Notes under the pieces: model-generated
Told to the model about the DNA's origin: nothing
The model's database searches: none
Seen by the model: the letters and a program-made list of their open reading frames with translations, nothing else
Source: JANRKG01 sp033763635
GTDB taxonomy: Bacteria > Cyanobacteriota > Cyanobacteriia > GCF-001939115
NCBI GenBank assembly: GCA_033763635.1
Contig: JANRKG010000188.1
Coordinates: 1 to 16,191 of the forward strand
Direction: 5' to 3'
DNA length: 16,191 nt
Part shown: one piece after another, positions 14,289 through 16,191 of the stretch
How the letters are laid out: every line of letters begins with the position of its first letter
Numbering within the stretch: position 1 is the first letter of the stretch
Made by a program: the position numbers and the translations under genes

Positions 14289-15098
14289 TCAGGCGGACCA
14301 GGCTTCTCGGAAGTCGGCGTAGAGGCTCAGTCCACCATCAATATATAAAGTTTGTCCCGTAATGTACGTCGCTTCATCGGACACCAGAAACGCAACTGCG
14401 GCGGCCATTTCCTCAGAGGTACCTGTACGGCCCATGGGGATGTGGCTTTCCACGATCGATCGCTGTTGTGGGTCATCTGTCCAGGATTCATTAATGGGGG
14501 TGACGGTCGCCCCCGGAGCGACCGCATTCACGCGAATTCCCCGATTGGCATACTCAAGCGCTAACGTTCTGGTCAGGTTTCCCATCCCGCCTTTGCTGAT
14601 GGAATAACTGATATACATGGGACGAGGAATAATTTCGTGAACGCTAGAGATATTAATAATGACACCGGGACGGTTTTGGTTTAACAGGTGCTTGATGGTT
14701 TCTCGCGCACAGAGGTACGCACCCCGTAAGTTCACAGTAATGACGCGATCGAATTCATCGGCAGAAATTTCATGAGAAGCTCGTTCTGTCTGGATTCCAG
14801 CATTGTTAATTAGGATATCCAACTTCCCAAATTTCTCGATAACCGCATTCACCATTTGCACAATGTCTTCTTCTTGAGAAACATCTCCCTGAATCAGTAA
14901 GGATTGCACCCCACATCCTTCGATTTGCCCACAGGCATTTTGCATTGCCAGATCTTCCGTTTCCTCTGCTCCTTCAGGGCTTTTGCGATAGTTAATTGCA
15001 ATGTTGCACCCTTCCTGGGCAAGACGAATCGCGATTGCTTGACCAATTCCTGAACTTGCCCCCGTAATCAGGGCTGTTTTTCCGGCTAATCCTTTCAT
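14289..15098 (-). CDS. SDR-family oxidoreductase, glucose 1-dehydrogenase type
   Basis: Taken from ATG 15098, the protein has 269 residues and is a complete classical short-chain dehydrogenase. It has the nucleotide-binding motif TGASSGIG (12-19), the NNAG motif (98-101), and the catalytic Ser152, Tyr165 and Lys169 (YSISK). The C-terminal segment with ITGQTLYIDGG is also typical. Similarity in INYRKSPE, SSVHEIIPRPMYISYSISKG and the ending AWSA matches cyanobacterial proteins annotated glucose 1-dehydrogenase, which oxidise glucose to gluconolactone with NAD(P). The real substrate is not proven. A longer open frame begins at 15203, but the first 35 residues precede the conserved start and the strong AGGA signals sit directly before ATG 15098. 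It converges on the DUF4347 gene with 70 bases between stops and no clear terminator. Confidence 0.9.
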   Translation of the reverse strand: MKGLAGKTALITGASSGIGQAIAIRLAQEGCNIAINYRKSPEGAEETEDLAMQNACGQIEGCGVQSLLIQGDVSQEEDIVQMVNAVIEKFGKLDILINNAGIQTERASHEISADEFDRVITVNLRGAYLCARETIKHLLNQNRPGVIINISSVHEIIPRPMYISYSISKGGMGNLTRTLALEYANRGIRVNAVAPGATVTPINESWTDDPQQRSIVESHIPMGRTGTSEEMAAAVAFLVSDEATYITGQTLYIDGGLSLYADFREAWSA

Positions 15099-15101
15099 GC
15101 T

Positions 15102-15110
15102 TCCTTTCCT
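15102..15110 (-). promoter_or_regulatory. Ribosome-binding site that fixes the SDR start
   Basis: On the minus strand the bases before ATG 15098 read AGGAAAGGAAGC. They hold two AGGA units, the outer one 8 bases from the start codon, which is a standard spacing. This supports ATG 15098 over the in-frame start at 15203. Confidence 0.7.
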
Positions 15111-15323
15111 CTGTAAACTCACTCGTTTAGCTTCCCGATAGGCTGAAAATGCCTTCCTGAATACGATCGCTGGTGCCCATGAGGATGGGTTACACAGAGT
15201 CAAATCTGGGAACCCGCAACGGAATCTTAAGAGATCCTAAAGAAGTTACCCAGAAAAGAGCGTAATAAAATGGGGAGTTTCCCCCTGGTATTAGGGAATT
15301 CACTGAGGCATTATAGTCTTATA

Positions 15324-15422
15324 GAAAAACGAAAAGTTCAGTTTTAATACCGCTGGCAATTTATAAAGCTAGCACCTTTAACAAGTTAGCCCTGAGCAGA
15401 TTGCTTAGGGCTATTTGTTTTT
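15324..15422 (+). ncRNA. Candidate small RNA ending in an intrinsic terminator
   Basis: The 376-base gap 15099-15474 has no convincing protein gene, yet holds a plus-strand terminator (15387-15422) with no plus-strand gene in front of it; the genes on both sides are on the minus strand. A possible -10 box TATAGT lies at 15312-15317, which would start a transcript of about 99 bases near 15324; a matching -35 box is not clear. Inside it, GCTGGC/GCTAGC (15352-15357 with 15368-15373) forms a 6-bp stem with a G-U pair, then the terminator stem follows. I do not recognise Yfr1, Yfr2 or 6S RNA sequence features. A 25-codon frame (ATG 15270 to TAA 15347) could alternatively be the product. Confidence 0.3.
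15387..15422 (+). terminator. Rho-independent terminator
   Basis: TAGCCCTGAGC (15387-15397) pairs with GCTTAGGGCTA (15403-15413) over 11 positions, with one G-U pair and a 5-base loop, followed by TTTGTTTTT (15414-15422). The T-tract is on the plus side. Read on the minus strand, no T-run follows the hairpin, so it would serve the LEA-like gene (stop at 15475) poorly. Confidence 0.75.
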
Positions 15423-15474
15423 AGATTTTGTTATCTACACTGGCAATGTACTTCCCGGTTAGTGGGATAGACGT

Positions 15475-15915
15475 TTAAGGGGTGAAAGCATCCTTAATAT
15501 TCTCAACCGCACCTTTGACGGCATTCATTGACTTGTCTACGGCCTTTTCCGTGCGAGCCGCATCTTCCTCAGCCCGTTTCTTAATACGAGCCTGGTCCCG
15601 TTGGGCTTTCCGTTCTACAAAGCTACCTTCGTCGTCTGCTTGATCGACTTTAGAAGCATTTCTTTCAGCCGTTTTTTCAACTTTTTGCTTGGTATCTTGA
15701 ATCAAGTCTTTGGAACGGTTGCGAACTTCATCCGCTGCCCCTTTCGCTTGATTTGCCCCAGACGTTGCCAACACTGTCGATGGAGCAGCCATTGCAGTGG
15801 TGTTCACAAAAAACGAACCCTGCCACATTAAGGCGATCGCCACTAAAGAAAGCAGAACTTTAGTCACCCAATTTCCCAATACGGATAATTGTTTCAAGCA
15901 ATTATTTAGCTTCAT
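15475..15915 (-). CDS. Secreted, highly charged helical protein (LEA-like), hypothetical
   Basis: From ATG 15915 the protein has 146 residues; a TTG at 15924 would add three. GGAG at 15926-15929 lies 10 bases before the ATG and supports it. The N-terminus is a signal peptide: basic start, hydrophobic helix (about 18-37), then AMAAP with likely cleavage near residue 43-44. The mature part is about 100 residues, rich in Lys, Glu, Asp, Arg and Ala, with repeated amphipathic stretches such as DTKQKVEKTAERNASK and EDAARTEKAVDKSMNAVKGA. There is no cysteine in the mature part and few aromatic residues. This composition resembles late-embryogenesis-abundant or similar stress-protective proteins, but I cannot assign a defined family. 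Location should be periplasm or thylakoid lumen. Confidence 0.75.
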   Translation of the reverse strand: MKLNNCLKQLSVLGNWVTKVLLSLVAIALMWQGSFFVNTTAMAAPSTVLATSGANQAKGAADEVRNRSKDLIQDTKQKVEKTAERNASKVDQADDEGSFVERKAQRDQARIKKRAEEDAARTEKAVDKSMNAVKGAVENIKDAFTP

Positions 15916-16082
15916 AGAATACAATCTCCACTAAAAGATTTAACATCCTATGTTTTACGGTATTCTGGGAACCGACTAAATCACGCTCTGGGCAGAGTTT
16001 GTGTTAATCATGAGGTTGATTTGTTAAGTGTACTGGAAAGCATCTCTATGGTATCGATTCATCACTGCTACTAAATGACCAA

Positions 16083-16191
16083 ATGGCAACGTTCCTTACT
16101 GATTCTGCTGATATCGCCAGAGTCTACTACTCCTCGAAATTAAACTTGAAACAGCGTAGTGAGTTGGGTCAGTTCTTCACACCTGCGATCG
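16083..16191 (+). CDS. N-terminus of an adenine-specific DNA methyltransferase (partial)
   Basis: ATG 16083 opens a frame that runs to the window edge (36 codons). Residues 25-34 read RSELGQFFTP. This matches the motif (K/R)xxLGQ(F/Y)FTP at the start of the methyltransferase domain of N6-adenine methylases in Eco57I-type, type I-like and BREX PglX proteins; in those, the Phe-Thr-Pro segment helps hold S-adenosylmethionine. An in-frame stop at 16017-16019 and the absence of another ATG between them fix the start. There is no obvious ribosome-binding site. It diverges from the LEA-like gene, with 167 bases between the start codons. The restriction or defence partner, if any, lies beyond the window. 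Confidence 0.7.
   Translation, partial: MATFLTDSADIARVYYSSKLNLKQRSELGQFFTPAI

Noticed and set aside
15099..15203. 35-residue N-terminal extension of the SDR
   Set aside because: The family begins at MKGLAGKTALITG and a strong double AGGA site directly precedes that ATG.
15270..15347. 25-codon plus-strand frame before the orphan terminator
   Set aside because: It is too short to judge and has no good ribosome-binding site; kept only as an alternative explanation of the terminator.
1..16191. A complete new multi-gene system, CRISPR array, prophage or insertion sequence
   Set aside because: No regularly spaced repeats, cas-like, integrase, transposase or structural phage genes are visible; the genes are mostly unrelated single units on alternating strands.

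Overview
The window looks like a stretch of cyanobacterial chromosome. The octamer GCGATCGC (the HIP1 palindrome typical of cyanobacteria) recurs throughout, for example at 381-388, 579-586, 1068-1075, 6491-6498, 7205-7212 and 15833-15840. Several genes belong to families common in filamentous cyanobacteria: the MASE1/multi-PAS hybrid kinase, the DUF4347 protein and the glucose-1-dehydrogenase-like SDR. I cannot name the genus. I saw no tRNA, rRNA, CRISPR array, transposase or phage gene.

Layout. 1-66: probable last codons of an unidentified gene. 213-4448 (+): a very large membrane-bound hybrid histidine kinase, overlapping by 8 bases the end of a MOSC-domain protein (4441-5268, -). 5442-5565: a 124-bp MITE-like inverted repeat lying directly behind a RibD-C/dihydrofolate-reductase-like protein (5575-6126, -). 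6227-7462 (+): a DAACS-family cation symporter with unusual ion-site residues. It converges on an ACSF3-like malonyl-CoA ligase (7459-8961, -), and the two genes share the palindromic stop TTAA. 9136-14218 is mostly envelope-directed: a Tat-type lipoprotein with DUF362, a membrane-anchored alpha/beta hydrolase, a secreted Snase-Excalibur nuclease (-), a four-helix membrane protein carrying a C39 peptidase and a peptidoglycan-binding domain, an unknown 96-residue protein (-), and a stand-alone DUF4347 protein. 15098-14289 (-): an SDR dehydrogenase. 15099-15474: no convincing protein gene, but a plus-strand intrinsic terminator with no plus-strand gene before it, so a small RNA is possible. 15915-15475 (-): a secreted, charged LEA-like protein. 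16083-16191 (+): the first 36 codons of an adenine-specific DNA methyltransferase cut by the window edge.

How the genes may work together. No single large operon is present; genes alternate strand and five pairs converge with little or no spacing. The most plausible functional pair is the symporter with the malonyl-CoA-ligase-like enzyme (uptake and activation of a small dicarboxylate), although they lie on opposite strands. The 9.1-14.2 kb block groups exported or membrane-anchored hydrolases (nuclease, peptidase, esterase-like) with a lipoprotein, suggesting extracytoplasmic housekeeping or scavenging. The methyltransferase at the right edge may open a restriction or phage-defence locus that continues outside the window. 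I did not find a complete, clearly new multi-gene system; the strongest leads are the altered symporter ion site, the periplasmic C39 peptidase, the stand-alone caspase-like DUF4347 protein, the candidate small RNA and the methyltransferase edge.
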